Shown here piece by piece: positions 24,930 to 34,553 of a stretch of 64,000 nt of DNA. The position numbers and the translations under genes were made by a program. The notes beneath the pieces are model-generated. The model had not been told where the DNA came from. It made no database searches and saw only the letters and a program-made list of their open reading frames with translations. The DNA comes from Anaerotignum sp. (lineage in GTDB: Bacteria > Bacillota > Clostridia > Lachnospirales > Anaerotignaceae), in the NCBI RefSeq assembly GCF_030625865.1, contig NZ_DAOUQB010000011.1:1-64000 (forward strand), in the 5' to 3' direction. Numbering within the stretch: the stretch's first letter is position 1; each line of letters starts with the position of its first letter.

Positions 24930-25701
24930 TGGACAGGCTTTTTGGCAAGAAATTATCAACAGGATTTCAAAGGGAGAACGAACAAACTTCTTTTTTTCTG
25001 AGGAGGAAGCGCTTTTTTTCGTTGGAAATAAGAAGATCAGTCGGGTGGACTTTACGGGTGGCGTGTATTTTTTTATAGAAGAAGAATCCTTCTATCGGTT
25101 ATATTACTTTTTGGAAAAGGGAAAAATTCCAGAGGTACTGCCTGAGTATGGGAAACCAATGATACTGGAAGAAGTGCTTTTGGCTGCCAAGGAACGTGTT
25201 CCTTCCGAGGATAGCTGGCAAAGGATTGGATTTAAGCCTTATTTGCAGCGGAAACGAATGTATCTGGCGTCGAAAAATATTACTTTTGAAGAACGAAAGG
25301 TTACTTTTGCATCTGAGGAGATGCTTGAAGAAATTTTTCAGTTGATGCAGGATAGTTTTGAGCCTTATTCATCTGCATTGCCTACAAAAGAGGAGCTGCT
25401 TTTGGATATTCAAAAGCAAAATGTGTTGATTTCATGTAAAGATCAAAAACTTCTAGGATTTTTACATTTTGGTGATATAAAACAAGGGAGTATGCTTTGG
25501 CATATTGCGGTCATGCCCCAGGCACGAGGCCTGGGAATTGGAGAAGGACTGGTAAAAGATTGGTTTACAGCCCAAAGGGACATAGCAAAAAAATTCCTTC
25601 TTTGGGTAAGAACGGATAATCCTCCGGCTCTGCAAATGTATGAGAAACTTGGGTTTCTGCCTGATGGTAGGGTAGCACCCGTAATGATAAAAACCACATA
25701 A
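24910..25701 (+). CDS. GNAT acetyltransferase within the dlt operon
   Basis: 263 residues. The N-terminal half (1-125) is a helical region I do not recognise. The C-terminal 140 residues form a GNAT domain with the acetyl-CoA motif WHIAVMPQARGLGIGEGLV and the final DNPPALQMYEKLGFLPDG. It overlaps dltA and precedes dltC, so it is inserted where dltB sits in standard operons. A likely role is N- or O-acetylation of a surface polymer or of the amino acid carried by the system. The acceptor is unknown. TAAGGAG precedes the ATG. Confidence 0.8.
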   Translation: MIKKMIDGQAFWQEIINRISKGERTNFFFSEEEALFFVGNKKISRVDFTGGVYFFIEEESFYRLYYFLEKGKIPEVLPEYGKPMILEEVLLAAKERVPSEDSWQRIGFKPYLQRKRMYLASKNITFEERKVTFASEEMLEEIFQLMQDSFEPYSSALPTKEELLLDIQKQNVLISCKDQKLLGFLHFGDIKQGSMLWHIAVMPQARGLGIGEGLVKDWFTAQRDIAKKFLLWVRTDNPPALQMYEKLGFLPDGRVAPVMIKTT

Positions 25702-25720
25702 TAGAAAGGATAATGAGGAC

Positions 25721-25948
25721 ATGGAAACATTAATGAAAATTTTAGTAGAATTAAGACCAGATGTAGATTTTGAGGAGAACAAAGAATTGGTGGACAGCGG
25801 TGAGTTGGACTCCTTTGACATTGTATCTTTGGTTGGGGAATTGTGTGATGCTTATGATATTGAAGTAGGCGCAGAGGACATTGTTCCCGAAAATTTTAAT
25901 TCTGTTGAGGCGATTATGGCTTTGGTGGAAAGACTACAGGAAGATTGA
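25721..25948 (+). CDS. dltC: DltC-like carrier protein
   Basis: 75-residue acyl-carrier protein. The attachment serine lies in SGELDSFDIVSL, and the protein is acidic and helical. A phosphopantetheine arm on that Ser would carry the activated amino acid from DltA to the DltB membrane step. Ribosome site GAAAGGATAATGAGGAC, with ATG next. Operon position between GNAT and dltB. Confidence 0.85.
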   Translation: METLMKILVELRPDVDFEENKELVDSGELDSFDIVSLVGELCDAYDIEVGAEDIVPENFNSVEAIMALVERLQED

Positions 25949-25968
25949 TTTTTTAAGGAGATTGGGTT

Positions 25969-27567
25969 ATGGCGTTTACTTCGGTACAATTTGTGGTTTT
26001 TCTGTTGCTGGCGGCCACTTCATATTTCCTGACCCCGAAGCGTTACCGTTGGGTAACGCTTTTGATCGTTAATTATATCTTTTATTTTATGGCGGGGGCA
26101 TGGTATTTTATATACTTACTGGCAACGACAATAACAATTTATTTTGCAGGACTTAAGTTGGGAAATATGGCTGCAAAAAACAAGGCGGCCTTTGCCGTTG
26201 CAAAGAAAGACTTGGATAAAGAGCAAAAAAAAGCTTGGAAGTCCAACTTTACAAAAAAGAAACGCAGAGTTTTAATTCCTGCATTGCTTTTTAACTTTGG
26301 TATTTTGGCAGTTTTAAAATATTCGGGTTTTGTGGGAATAAATTTGAACGCTTTGTTTGCAAAATTATCCATGGGTGTTGAGATTCCCATACGAAGTTTT
26401 TTATTGCCTTTGGGTATTTCTTTTTATACCTTTCAGTCGGTAGCCTATTTGATTGATGTTTATAGAGAAAAATATGAGCCTGAACGTAATTTGGCGAAGT
26501 TTGCTTTATTTATTTCTTTTTTTCCTCAGATTGTTCAGGGACCAATTGGCAGATTTAACGATTTAGCGGAACAGCTGTATCGTCCCAATTCTTTTTCCTT
26601 TGAACGGGTAAAGTTCGGTGTACAGCTCATGCTTTGGGGGGCTTTTAAGAAGCTTGTGATTGCAGATCGGGCCAAAGTTATTGTGGATACGGTTTTTGGT
26701 TTTCCCGAAACTTTTGGGGGTACTTATGTTGCAGTAGCGGCTGTGATTTATTGTATACAGCTTTATGGAGATTTTTCCGGGGGGATTGATATTGCCACGG
26801 GTGCGGCACAGATTTTAGGAATCCAATTGGAAAAAAACTTCGAGCGACCTTATTTGGCTACCAGTATCCCGGATTTTTGGCGTAGATGGCATATTACTTT
26901 GGGTGCGTGGTTCCGAGATTATGTGTTTTACCCGCTGTCTTTGTCCAAGTTTTTTATGAAGGTAGGCAAAAAAGGACGTAAGGTTTTTGGGAATTACATA
27001 GGGAAGTTGTTGCCCGTATTAATTCCTCAGTTTATCGTATTCTTTCTAATTGGTATTTGGCATGGGGCAGAATGGAAGTATATTGCTTTTGGCTTTTACA
27101 ACGGTACGTTAATTGTTTTGGGAATTTTGTTTGATCAGCCTTTAAAAAAGCTCATGGAAAAACTCCAAATCAAGACAGAATGCTTCAGCTGGCATTTTTT
27201 TCAAGTGCTGAGAACGTTTATTTTAGTAGCCTTGGGTAAAATTATTACAAGAGCGCCCGGAGTCAGTGCTTCTGCCTATTTGATGCATTCCATGGTGCGT
27301 AATTGGGATGCCGATATTTTGACCAATGGTGGACTTTTAAAGCTGGGGCTTGATACACAAGATTTGTGGGTGCTGCTATTTTCAACCCTTGTTCTTTTGT
27401 GCATCAGCTTGCTGCAAGAGTCTGGAATACAAATTCGAGAAGCGCTATCCAAACAAAATTTGTTATTTCGTTGGATCATTTATTTGGCAGCAATTTTCTC
27501 ATTAATTTTGTTTGGCGTATATGGTTTGAATTATAACGCCTCCGACTTTATTTATAGGGGGTTTTAG
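25969..27567 (+). CDS. dltB: DltB-like MBOAT acyltransferase
   Basis: 532-residue multi-pass MBOAT protein. The catalytic His lies in WHGAEWKYIAFGFYNG, and other signatures are GISFYTFQSVAYLIDVYR, FFPQIVQGPI, FSGGIDIATG and FWRRWHITLGAWFRDY. It passes the acyl group from the carrier across the membrane. It is longer than typical DltB (about 400), with a C-terminal extension of several helices. It is followed after one base by the SGNH gene. Confidence 0.87.
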   Translation: MAFTSVQFVVFLLLAATSYFLTPKRYRWVTLLIVNYIFYFMAGAWYFIYLLATTITIYFAGLKLGNMAAKNKAAFAVAKKDLDKEQKKAWKSNFTKKKRRVLIPALLFNFGILAVLKYSGFVGINLNALFAKLSMGVEIPIRSFLLPLGISFYTFQSVAYLIDVYREKYEPERNLAKFALFISFFPQIVQGPIGRFNDLAEQLYRPNSFSFERVKFGVQLMLWGAFKKLVIADRAKVIVDTVFGFPETFGGTYVAVAAVIYCIQLYGDFSGGIDIATGAAQILGIQLEKNFERPYLATSIPDFWRRWHITLGAWFRDYVFYPLSLSKFFMKVGKKGRKVFGNYIGKLLPVLIPQFIVFFLIGIWHGAEWKYIAFGFYNGTLIVLGILFDQPLKKLMEKLQIKTECFSWHFFQVLRTFILVALGKIITRAPGVSASAYLMHSMVRNWDADILTNGGLLKLGLDTQDLWVLLFSTLVLLCISLLQESGIQIREALSKQNLLFRWIIYLAAIFSLILFGVYGLNYNASDFIYRGF

Positions 27568-27568
27568 T

Positions 27569-28594
27569 ATGAAAGGATGTTTAAAAATTGTGACAAGGTG
27601 TGTTGCCTTTTTTGTAATATTTTCTATGCTATTTTCCAATATGTCAGATTATTTGCGTCGCCCGGATGATGAGTCTGACGAAATTCATGCTTTTTATGAT
27701 GAACCCAAGGATTCCATTGATGTATTATTTATGGGAAGCAGTCCTATTTTAAGAGGGGTGTCTCCTATGGTCATGTGGGAGCAGGATGGGTTTACCAGCT
27801 ATGTTCGGGCATCTGCGCTACAGGCGCCATCTGTTACTTATGGGCTTTTGGAGGAATCTTTAGAATATCAAACCCCAGAATTAGTTGTGCTTTTATGCGA
27901 CAATATTTTTCTGGATTATGATTATGCGGAACGAGAAGGGGATTTGCGACGGTCATTGGATGGTATGAAAATGTCCAAGTATAAATTTCAAATCATTCAA
28001 GAGGTTACGGCAGCGGATGACAGGCAAACCTTGTTGTCCTATATGTTCCCGTTGTTTCGTTACCATGAAAGATGGAAAGAGGTTGATTGGGCTGAGGCAG
28101 AGCCAACACCTTTAATGGAGCATTCTTTTAAAAAAGGAAATGTTTATCTTCGTGGCGGTGATCCCTTGGCATATCCGGAAAATTTTATGGAGCCTTCCGG
28201 TGTAGCTGCACCTGCTTTTAATGAAGCTGCGAAAGGCTATATAGAAAAAACCATCAATCTTTGCAAGGAAAAAAATATACCCGTTATGATCCTTCATTTG
28301 CCCAAAATGTCATGGAGTTATGAACAAAGTGCGGCAGTGGAGGGGTTTGCAAAAGAAATGGGTGTAGAATATTTGGATTGTGACACAGAGGAAATCCGAA
28401 GTCAATTAAATTTAGACCTTGCAAAGGACTATTATGACCAAGGACATATGAATTTATCGGGCTCTATAAAGCTTTCACAATGGTTTGGAGCCTATTTGGA
28501 TAACACTTATGACTTGCCTGATCATAGAAATGACAATGCTTTTCAAAGATGGCTAGAGGATTATCAAGTGTATGCTGAACGAACCAAAGGATAA
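27569..28594 (+). CDS. SGNH-fold envelope protein, DltD-like
   Basis: 341 residues with an N-terminal membrane anchor (VTRCVAFFVIFSMLFSNM). The SGNH nucleophile is in IDVLFMGSSPILRGV and the C-terminal Asp-His dyad in DYYDQGHMNLSGS. Position and topology match DltD, the outer-face partner of DltB in teichoic-acid D-alanylation, but sequence resemblance to classical DltD is weak. It could also be an acyltransferase in the AlgX/AlgJ style. Last gene of the operon, followed by a strong terminator. Confidence 0.72.
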   Translation: MKGCLKIVTRCVAFFVIFSMLFSNMSDYLRRPDDESDEIHAFYDEPKDSIDVLFMGSSPILRGVSPMVMWEQDGFTSYVRASALQAPSVTYGLLEESLEYQTPELVVLLCDNIFLDYDYAEREGDLRRSLDGMKMSKYKFQIIQEVTAADDRQTLLSYMFPLFRYHERWKEVDWAEAEPTPLMEHSFKKGNVYLRGGDPLAYPENFMEPSGVAAPAFNEAAKGYIEKTINLCKEKNIPVMILHLPKMSWSYEQSAAVEGFAKEMGVEYLDCDTEEIRSQLNLDLAKDYYDQGHMNLSGSIKLSQWFGAYLDNTYDLPDHRNDNAFQRWLEDYQVYAERTKG

Positions 28595-28624
28595 TTATTT
28601 AAATAACAGAAAATTTGAAAGAAT

Positions 28625-28660
28625 AAAACCTGTTTTGACATTGGTCTGAACAGGTTTTTT
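28625..28660 (+). terminator. Terminator of the dlt-like operon
   Basis: AAACCTGTT pairs with AACAGGTTT, followed by TTTATT. Confidence 0.8.
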
Positions 28661-28747
28661 ATTGTGCGAATTAATAACTAAATTCCGGCATAGGATAGGT
28701 TTTTTATGAATAGTTTTAGAGTAATATGAGAATAGGGAGGATAAGAT

Positions 28748-29443
28748 ATGGAAAATAATATGTATCCCTTTGTTAATTTACCATTACCCTATGATTATGA
28801 TGCACTTGAGCCATATATTGATACAAGAACCATGGAAATACATCATGATCGACAGTTACAAAGCTATATCGACAGACTAAATTTGATCTTGAAGGATTAT
28901 CCTGTTTTGCAACAAATGACACTGGAAGAATTAATTATAAATGCCGATAACCTATCGGAAGGACTAAGAATACCGATAAGAAACTATGCTGGCGGAGTAT
29001 ACAATCATCGCTTCTACTTTGATGGGCTGCAAAGGCCTTCGGATTTAACACCAAAGAATACGTTATTGGAAGTAATTAATGGCCAGTTTGGAAATTTTTA
29101 TAATTTTCAGGATGTTGTTAAAAAAGCAGGGATGGGTGTATTTGGTTCCGGTTATACATGGTTGGTCTTTGATAAAGAAAAAGTGAAAGTAATAACAACA
29201 CCAAATCAGAATTGTCCCATTGCGCAAGGATATTGTATCATTTTTGCCTTAGATGTATGGGAGCATGCCTATTATTTACAACATTATAATTTAAGAGGGA
29301 ACTATATTGATGATTGGTTTAGGGTAGTTAATTGGGAAAAGGCAAACCAACTTTATCTGGAATGTCTTATAGATTATCAAGAAATTGGGATAAGAAGAAG
29401 AAATCAAGGCAAGGGCTTCAATAATGGAATGACGGAAAGATAA
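28748..29443 (+). CDS. Fe/Mn superoxide dismutase family protein
   Basis: 231 residues with all four metal ligands: His in MEIHHDRQLQ (about 28), His in GGVYNHRFYF (about 89), and Asp and His in ALDVWEHAYYLQH (about 174-178). It converts superoxide to oxygen and peroxide. The second-sphere region reads GGVYNH where many SODs have GGHxNH, a form also seen in clostridial homologues. Ribosome site GGGAGGATAAGAT. Single gene with terminator. Confidence 0.88.
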   Translation: MENNMYPFVNLPLPYDYDALEPYIDTRTMEIHHDRQLQSYIDRLNLILKDYPVLQQMTLEELIINADNLSEGLRIPIRNYAGGVYNHRFYFDGLQRPSDLTPKNTLLEVINGQFGNFYNFQDVVKKAGMGVFGSGYTWLVFDKEKVKVITTPNQNCPIAQGYCIIFALDVWEHAYYLQHYNLRGNYIDDWFRVVNWEKANQLYLECLIDYQEIGIRRRNQGKGFNNGMTER

Positions 29444-29489
29444 AATACGGCACAAGATGGTAGAAAATCCGTTTTGTGCCGTATTTTTT
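29443..29489. terminator. Terminator between sod and asnB
   Basis: AAATACGGCACAA pairs with TTGTGCCGTATTT, followed by TTTA. The reverse strand has T-rich flanks as well, so it may serve both convergent genes. Confidence 0.8.
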
Positions 29490-29546
29490 AAATATAGAGA
29501 GGCATAGCTGCAATTATATTTCCCAATTAATGAAACAATAAAAGAT

Positions 29547-31397
29547 TTACACGACCTTGATGTTCCATTTTTTCATCCAATAATTAATTTGAACAACATA
29601 GGCTAACATTTGTGGGCCGGCCATCAACTGACCATACCATGGTTTTCCATAATCAGATGGGCTTGTGATGAAGGTTTCCACCTTTTTGCGGTCTAAAAAT
29701 TGTAATACGGGGGAAGTAGAGTCTTTCATAATTTCCAATACCATGGATGACAAAAGGTTTTCATAGTTTTTGTCGTAAATTTTGGGATAAGGTGATTTTC
29801 GTCTAAATAATACTTCATCAGGAATCAGCCCTATGCCACATTCTCTTAATAATGACTTTACCACACCATTTCTTGTTTTCATATCCCATGGGACGTTCCA
29901 AACATATTCAATCAGTCTATGGTCTGCAAAGGGAACTCTTGCTTCCAGGCCGCTATACATACTGGTTCGATCCATACGATCCAATAGCGTTTGCATAAAC
30001 CATTTTTGATTCAAGTATGCAATCTCCCGTCTGCGGGCTTCTTCTGGGGTATCTTCTGCCAATTTTGGGGTTTCACCTACAGATTTTGCATAGGTTTTGG
30101 CAACATAATCATCCATATCAAGATACTCAATAAAATCATCTTTCAACAATACTTTTCGTGCTTCCAAGTCCATGGTCCAAGGAAAGGTATTTGCTTCAAA
30201 GCATTCTTTTTTATGAAACCAAGGGTAACCGCCAAAAATTTCATCGGCACATTCCCCGGTTAAAGTAACTTTATTATATTTTTTTACTTTTGAGCAAAAA
30301 TAAAGTATGGAAGAATCTATGTCTGCCATTGCAGGCAAATCTCTGGCATCCACGGAATCTTTTAGACAATTGGTTTGATCTTGAATACTGCAATTCAAAT
30401 AGCGGTGGTTGGTGTTTAAATATTTCACCATAATATCTACAAAAGGTCTATCCTGCGATGGTTGAAAGGATGAGGCTTTAAAAAATTTATCATTACCAAC
30501 AAAATCAAAAGAAAAAGTGTTAAGCTGCTCGCCTTTTTTTGCCAATTCCTTAGCGCATACGGCAGTAACAAGGCTACTATCTACGCCGCCGGATAAAAAA
30601 GTACAGATGGGTACATGGGATACCATTTGCCGTTTGATGGAATCAATCAGCAACTCTTTTGTTGTTTCAACGGTTGTTTCATAATCATCCTCATGGACAT
30701 GGCTCTCCAGCTTCCAATAGCAGTTTGTTTGGATTTCTGAGGGAGAAAATGTCATATAATGGCCGGGAAGCACTTCATCAATGCCCTTAAACACACCTTT
30801 CCCATAGGTTTTTGCCGGGCCAATGCTAAATACCTCGTTGAGCCCTTCTTTATCCAATTGGGGTACGATACCCGGGTAGGCAAACAAGCCTTTGATTTCA
30901 GAAGAAAATACAACTTCTTTATCAAAAATAGAGTAAAACAGCGGTTTTATTCCGGAACGATCTCGGTAGAGGAGCATCATATTTTTAGTTGGATCATAAA
31001 TGGCAAAGGCAAAAATTCCGTTGAGCTGTTTTACAAAATCAGCGCCATATTCCATATAGCTAACTAAAATGACTTCGGTATCAGAATTCGTTTCAAAAGT
31101 CCAGCCTTTTGCCAAAAGTCCGCCGCGTAGTTCTTGGGTATTATAAAGCTCTCCATTGTAAACAATAGCCCAAGTTTTGCTGCCCACAGTTTTTGTGATT
31201 GGCTGATGACCGGTTTTTAAGTCAATAATGGAAAGCCTTGCGTGGGAAAAACCAAGATTTGCCGTTAAGAATGTGCCACAGTCATCAGGGCCTCTATGAC
31301 GCTGTACCGTGTACATTTCTTCCAGTATTTTTGTATAATAGTCTTTTTGTTCTAGATAGTTCTTTTGAGGATTAAAAAATCCGGCAATGCCGCACAT
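29547..31397 (-). CDS. asnB: Asparagine synthase (glutamine-hydrolysing)
   Basis: 616 residues. The N-terminal glutaminase domain begins MCGIAGFF, leaving Cys1 after Met removal, with RHRGPDDCG and YNGELYN. The C-terminal synthetase has the ATP pyrophosphatase motif FLSGGVDSSLV near residue 267 and TGECADEIFGGYPWF. It makes asparagine from aspartate, ATP and glutamine. It lies 19 bases after the permease gene on the same strand, in one operon divergent from a LysR gene. ATG follows TAGGAGGCGTATACT. Confidence 0.92.
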   Translation of the reverse strand: MCGIAGFFNPQKNYLEQKDYYTKILEEMYTVQRHRGPDDCGTFLTANLGFSHARLSIIDLKTGHQPITKTVGSKTWAIVYNGELYNTQELRGGLLAKGWTFETNSDTEVILVSYMEYGADFVKQLNGIFAFAIYDPTKNMMLLYRDRSGIKPLFYSIFDKEVVFSSEIKGLFAYPGIVPQLDKEGLNEVFSIGPAKTYGKGVFKGIDEVLPGHYMTFSPSEIQTNCYWKLESHVHEDDYETTVETTKELLIDSIKRQMVSHVPICTFLSGGVDSSLVTAVCAKELAKKGEQLNTFSFDFVGNDKFFKASSFQPSQDRPFVDIMVKYLNTNHRYLNCSIQDQTNCLKDSVDARDLPAMADIDSSILYFCSKVKKYNKVTLTGECADEIFGGYPWFHKKECFEANTFPWTMDLEARKVLLKDDFIEYLDMDDYVAKTYAKSVGETPKLAEDTPEEARRREIAYLNQKWFMQTLLDRMDRTSMYSGLEARVPFADHRLIEYVWNVPWDMKTRNGVVKSLLRECGIGLIPDEVLFRRKSPYPKIYDKNYENLLSSMVLEIMKDSTSPVLQFLDRKKVETFITSPSDYGKPWYGQLMAGPQMLAYVVQINYWMKKWNIKVV

Positions 31398-31416
31398 AGT
31401 ATACGCCTCCTAAATG

Positions 31417-32796
31417 CTAAATTAATATACAAGCTAAGATAAAGGTAAATAAAAATCCAATCCCCACAGGAAGTAGATTTTTTCTAGCTAATTCTAAGGG
31501 ATTCACATTGCAAATTGCGGCAACGGGAATTAACCCCCACGGAACAATGGTACCGCCACCTACAAAAATTGCTGAAATTTGACCAAGGGTTGCCAAAATA
31601 GGAATAGAGCAATTGATGGTGGTGCCAAAGGTATTTGCCAATACGCCTACTAAAGGCAGACCGGAGAACCCTGAGCCATCCAGACCTGTTAATGCCCCTA
31701 TAAACATTTGTATGAAAACAACAACGTATTTATTTAACGGCGTTACACCTGCAAGCCAAATTGCCCAGTCGTTTAAAATGCCGCTTTGATATTGTTCCCC
31801 TAAAATATAGGTAATACCCGTTCCGCCTAAGAAGAAAAACCCGCCAATAATAATAACGGGAGCAAAGATTTTTATAGCAAACAAAAATCCATCTTTAATA
31901 TATTCCGTAACCTTTTCAAGGCTTTTTTTCTTAAAGCCTACAATGGAGGCGATAATCATGACCATCATCGCTGTTCCGGAAACTAAACTTGTGGCATCTC
32001 CACCTTTTAGATCGTACACAAACATTAGAATAATATCTATTACAAAGGCCAGCGGGGTAAAAATAGCAATAAAAATTGCCCCTTTTGTTGGTTTATTCAG
32101 CGGGACTTCTTCGTTGCTCTGCATATATAAGGTGCTGCCGCTTTTACCCACCATATTTTTTCGGTTCAAAATAAAAGCGGAAACTACGGTAACAATGCTC
32201 ATGGTAAGAAAAAGAGGCATTCCGGTTTGTAGAATATTTTGTGGCTCTATTCCTGCTGAGGAAGCGGTAATTGCAGGGGCTCCTTGAATTACAATGTCCG
32301 AACTAAGAGCAATGCCGTGACCAAATAGATTCATGGCAATTGCGGCAGCCAAAGGAGTCAATCCTTTTTTTACAGCCAAAGGAACTAAAATGGCGCCTAC
32401 CAACGCAACGGCAGGGGATGGCCACAGAAACAGAGAGAAAATCATCATGGTAATCCCCAAAATCCACCAAGTAATATAGGTGTTTTTCATAATCTTAGAC
32501 ATGGAACGCATCATCAGATAGTCGCTGCCTAAATCAGACAGACATTTGGATAAAGAAGTAACTAGGGCAATGGTAGCAATGATTTCCATGAATTCCTTTG
32601 AGGCATATAATACGGCATGAAAAACGGATTGGATACCGCCTGCTAAGTTATGGCTGCTTACCAGTCCCAATATAAATATAAAAATGATACAGACTATGGG
32701 TGTATCTTTTCTGAGTATCATTGTTGCTAGAATGCTTATTACGCCTATGAGATAGATAAAATGAATAGGTGTAAGGTGAACCGATAAGCTTGGCAT
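31417..32796 (-). CDS. Ion-transporter superfamily permease (GntP/NhaC-like)
   Basis: 459 residues, strongly hydrophobic, with 11-12 predicted helices. Two similar halves contain LWPSPAVALVGAILVPLAVK and GLDGSGFSGLPLVGVLANTF, which resemble the substrate loops of the IT superfamily (GntP, DcuC, NhaC-like). Substrate cannot be assigned. Co-transcription with asnB suggests uptake of an amino acid or dicarboxylate such as aspartate, and the divergent LysR gene likely controls both. This is inference. Confidence 0.7.
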   Translation of the reverse strand: MPSLSVHLTPIHFIYLIGVISILATMILRKDTPIVCIIFIFILGLVSSHNLAGGIQSVFHAVLYASKEFMEIIATIALVTSLSKCLSDLGSDYLMMRSMSKIMKNTYITWWILGITMMIFSLFLWPSPAVALVGAILVPLAVKKGLTPLAAAIAMNLFGHGIALSSDIVIQGAPAITASSAGIEPQNILQTGMPLFLTMSIVTVVSAFILNRKNMVGKSGSTLYMQSNEEVPLNKPTKGAIFIAIFTPLAFVIDIILMFVYDLKGGDATSLVSGTAMMVMIIASIVGFKKKSLEKVTEYIKDGFLFAIKIFAPVIIIGGFFFLGGTGITYILGEQYQSGILNDWAIWLAGVTPLNKYVVVFIQMFIGALTGLDGSGFSGLPLVGVLANTFGTTINCSIPILATLGQISAIFVGGGTIVPWGLIPVAAICNVNPLELARKNLLPVGIGFLFTFILACILI

Positions 32797-32894
32797 ATGC
32801 GATACCCCCTGTTAAATGATATAAAATACAATATTCATTTTCATTAAAAATGTGCTAGGGGTAGTGGAGGGTGACTGTTTTTTAAGGAGAAAAA

Positions 32895-32908
32895 CACAAT
32901 AGGTTGTG
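32895..32908. promoter_or_regulatory. Inverted repeat CACAA-TAGG-TTGTG in the LysR/permease gap
   Basis: A perfect 5-bp dyad lies in the 264-base divergent gap between the permease and LysR genes. A similar dyad with a 6-base spacer lies at 34515-34530 before adhE. It is a candidate LysR or redox operator. Confidence 0.4.
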
Positions 32909-33060
32909 CAAGTTTTGGGTTTTTATAGAAAAAGTAATAAGAATAGTGGATTGTGTAGATTTTTAAACAAGTTTCTTTTATAATAAATAATATGTTTTTT
33001 TATAGATTTTTTTGTACTTTTTTGAGATAATACCTATGAATCATATTGAGGGGGGCTTTG

Positions 33061-33996
33061 ATGAATTTTACTGATTTGAAATATGTCATTGAAATTGATA
33101 AGTGCGGCTCTATATCGTTGGCAGCAAAAAATTTATACGTTGCCCAGTCAAATTTAAGCCGTGCGGTAAAAGAACTGGAACAAGAATTTGATATTGTTAT
33201 TTTTAAGCGTACGCCAAAAGGAGTAATCACTACCCGAGAAGGCCAGCGTTTTTTGCGCCATGCAAAGGAAATACAATATCAAGTAAACAATTTGACAAAT
33301 GCATATTCTGATTTTAACGATCGTGGTGTGGCTTTGAAGATTTCTGTGCCAAGGGCCAGTTATATTTCTGAGGTGGTCTCTAATTTTTTGATGACACTGA
33401 TTGATGAAGAAAATTTGAGGATTCACTATTGTGAAACAAATTCCAGTAGAACAATTCAAAATGTATTAGATTATCATTATGATATTGGTATTATTCGTTA
33501 TAATGTTATGCATGAGGGTTATTATTTGTCTTTATTTAAACTGAAAGATCTGGCGTACAGACTAATTTTAGAGTTTGACTATTTGCTGTTAACCTCAAAA
33601 GATAGTATTATTGCTGATAAATATATTCGCTCCGATTCGGATTTAGAGGGCTGTATTGAGGTGGTTCATGGAGATGAAAGGCTCCCAACGGGGGGATACA
33701 TTGATCTCACGGATAATGAAAGAGAGGAACGCTATCAGAAAAAGGTTCTTTATATTTATGAGCGGGGCAGTCAATATGAAATTCTTTCCACTGTACCCAA
33801 TACCTATATGTGGGTATCTCCTGTACCTGATGACATCCTTGAAAAATATGGCTTGGTACAATTGCGCTGTGGTGCATATGCTAAATATATGAAAGATGTT
33901 ATGGTATTCAAGGAAAATCATGTACCAAAGAAATATGAAAAGCAACTTGTAGATATGTTAAGGGACAAGGCTCGTGAATTTGGGTGTTACTTTTAA
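33061..33996 (+). CDS. LysR-family transcriptional regulator
   Basis: 311 residues. The N-terminal winged helix is standard (LKYVIEIDKCGSISLAAKNL, VAQSNLSRAVKELEQEFD, GQRFLRHAKEI). The effector domain follows from about 90. ATG 33061 is chosen for the GAGGGGGG site; it is divergent from the permease-asnB operon, which LysR proteins typically control from such a position. The effector is unknown. Confidence 0.88.
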   Translation: MNFTDLKYVIEIDKCGSISLAAKNLYVAQSNLSRAVKELEQEFDIVIFKRTPKGVITTREGQRFLRHAKEIQYQVNNLTNAYSDFNDRGVALKISVPRASYISEVVSNFLMTLIDEENLRIHYCETNSSRTIQNVLDYHYDIGIIRYNVMHEGYYLSLFKLKDLAYRLILEFDYLLLTSKDSIIADKYIRSDSDLEGCIEVVHGDERLPTGGYIDLTDNEREERYQKKVLYIYERGSQYEILSTVPNTYMWVSPVPDDILEKYGLVQLRCGAYAKYMKDVMVFKENHVPKKYEKQLVDMLRDKAREFGCYF

Positions 33997-34081
33997 TTTG
34001 ACGAATTATTTGTGCCAAGGCGAAAAAGAAAGACATGTTTATTAAATTATATAAAGAGTTAATCTGTTTAATACAGTAAAA

Positions 34082-34117
34082 AGATTCACATTTTGAATAA
34101 AGTGTGAATCTTTTTTT
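34082..34117 (+). terminator. Terminator after the LysR gene
   Basis: AGATTCACA pairs perfectly with TGTGAATCT, followed by a run of T. Confidence 0.85.
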
Positions 34118-34482
34118 GATTTAGTGATTGTCGAAATTTAGGGGAATGCATGTTTGAATTTGAAAATTAAATTAAAATCGAGTTTTATATTTTTTTTCTG
34201 GTGGATGCCAATGTTCTCTCAAAGCAAGAAAAACAAAAAAATATACAAGTTGATTCAGAGGTTTGTGGGGGAGTTTTTAAGCACATTTTTATAAAATGTG
34301 TTTGCTTGTACATATAAATGTACAAATAGACCAATTTTGATGGAAAAAACATAGGTTTTATTCATTCTTTTGAGTGGTAGCAAAATATGACCATAATTTA
34401 TGTCCATATAAAAAATGATATAGGCTATTCGCTAAACTGGTATATATATTTTTGGATTTTTTTATTGATTAAATGGATTTAA

Positions 34483-34500
34483 GGTGCTAACATTAGCACC
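34483..34500. promoter_or_regulatory. Palindrome upstream of adhE
   Basis: GGTGCTAACATTAGCACC is a perfect 8-bp inverted repeat with a 2-base centre, just upstream of the probable adhE promoter. It is a likely operator for an unidentified regulator. Confidence 0.6.
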
Positions 34501-34514
34501 AAGAAGAAAAAACG

Positions 34515-34530
34515 CACAATATTGGTTGTG
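34515..34530. promoter_or_regulatory. Inverted repeat CACAA-N6-TTGTG before adhE
   Basis: It overlaps the presumed -35 of adhE and resembles the dyad at 32895-32908. Confidence 0.4.
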
Positions 34531-34553
34531 TATTCATTTGTCAAGTATATAAT
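34526..34553 (+). promoter_or_regulatory. Probable adhE promoter
   Basis: TTGTGT (34526-34531), 16 bases, TATAAT (34548-34553). The implied leader is about 180 bases and contains an 8-bp stem CCCCATCT/AGATGGGG (34608-34650) and a GTGCAG/CTGCAC hairpin (34664-34683). Bases 34118-34482 show no gene. Confidence 0.5.

Noticed and set aside
34515-34530. Rex operator before adhE
   Set aside because: Rex sites read TTGTG...CACAA; here the half-sites are in the opposite orientation.
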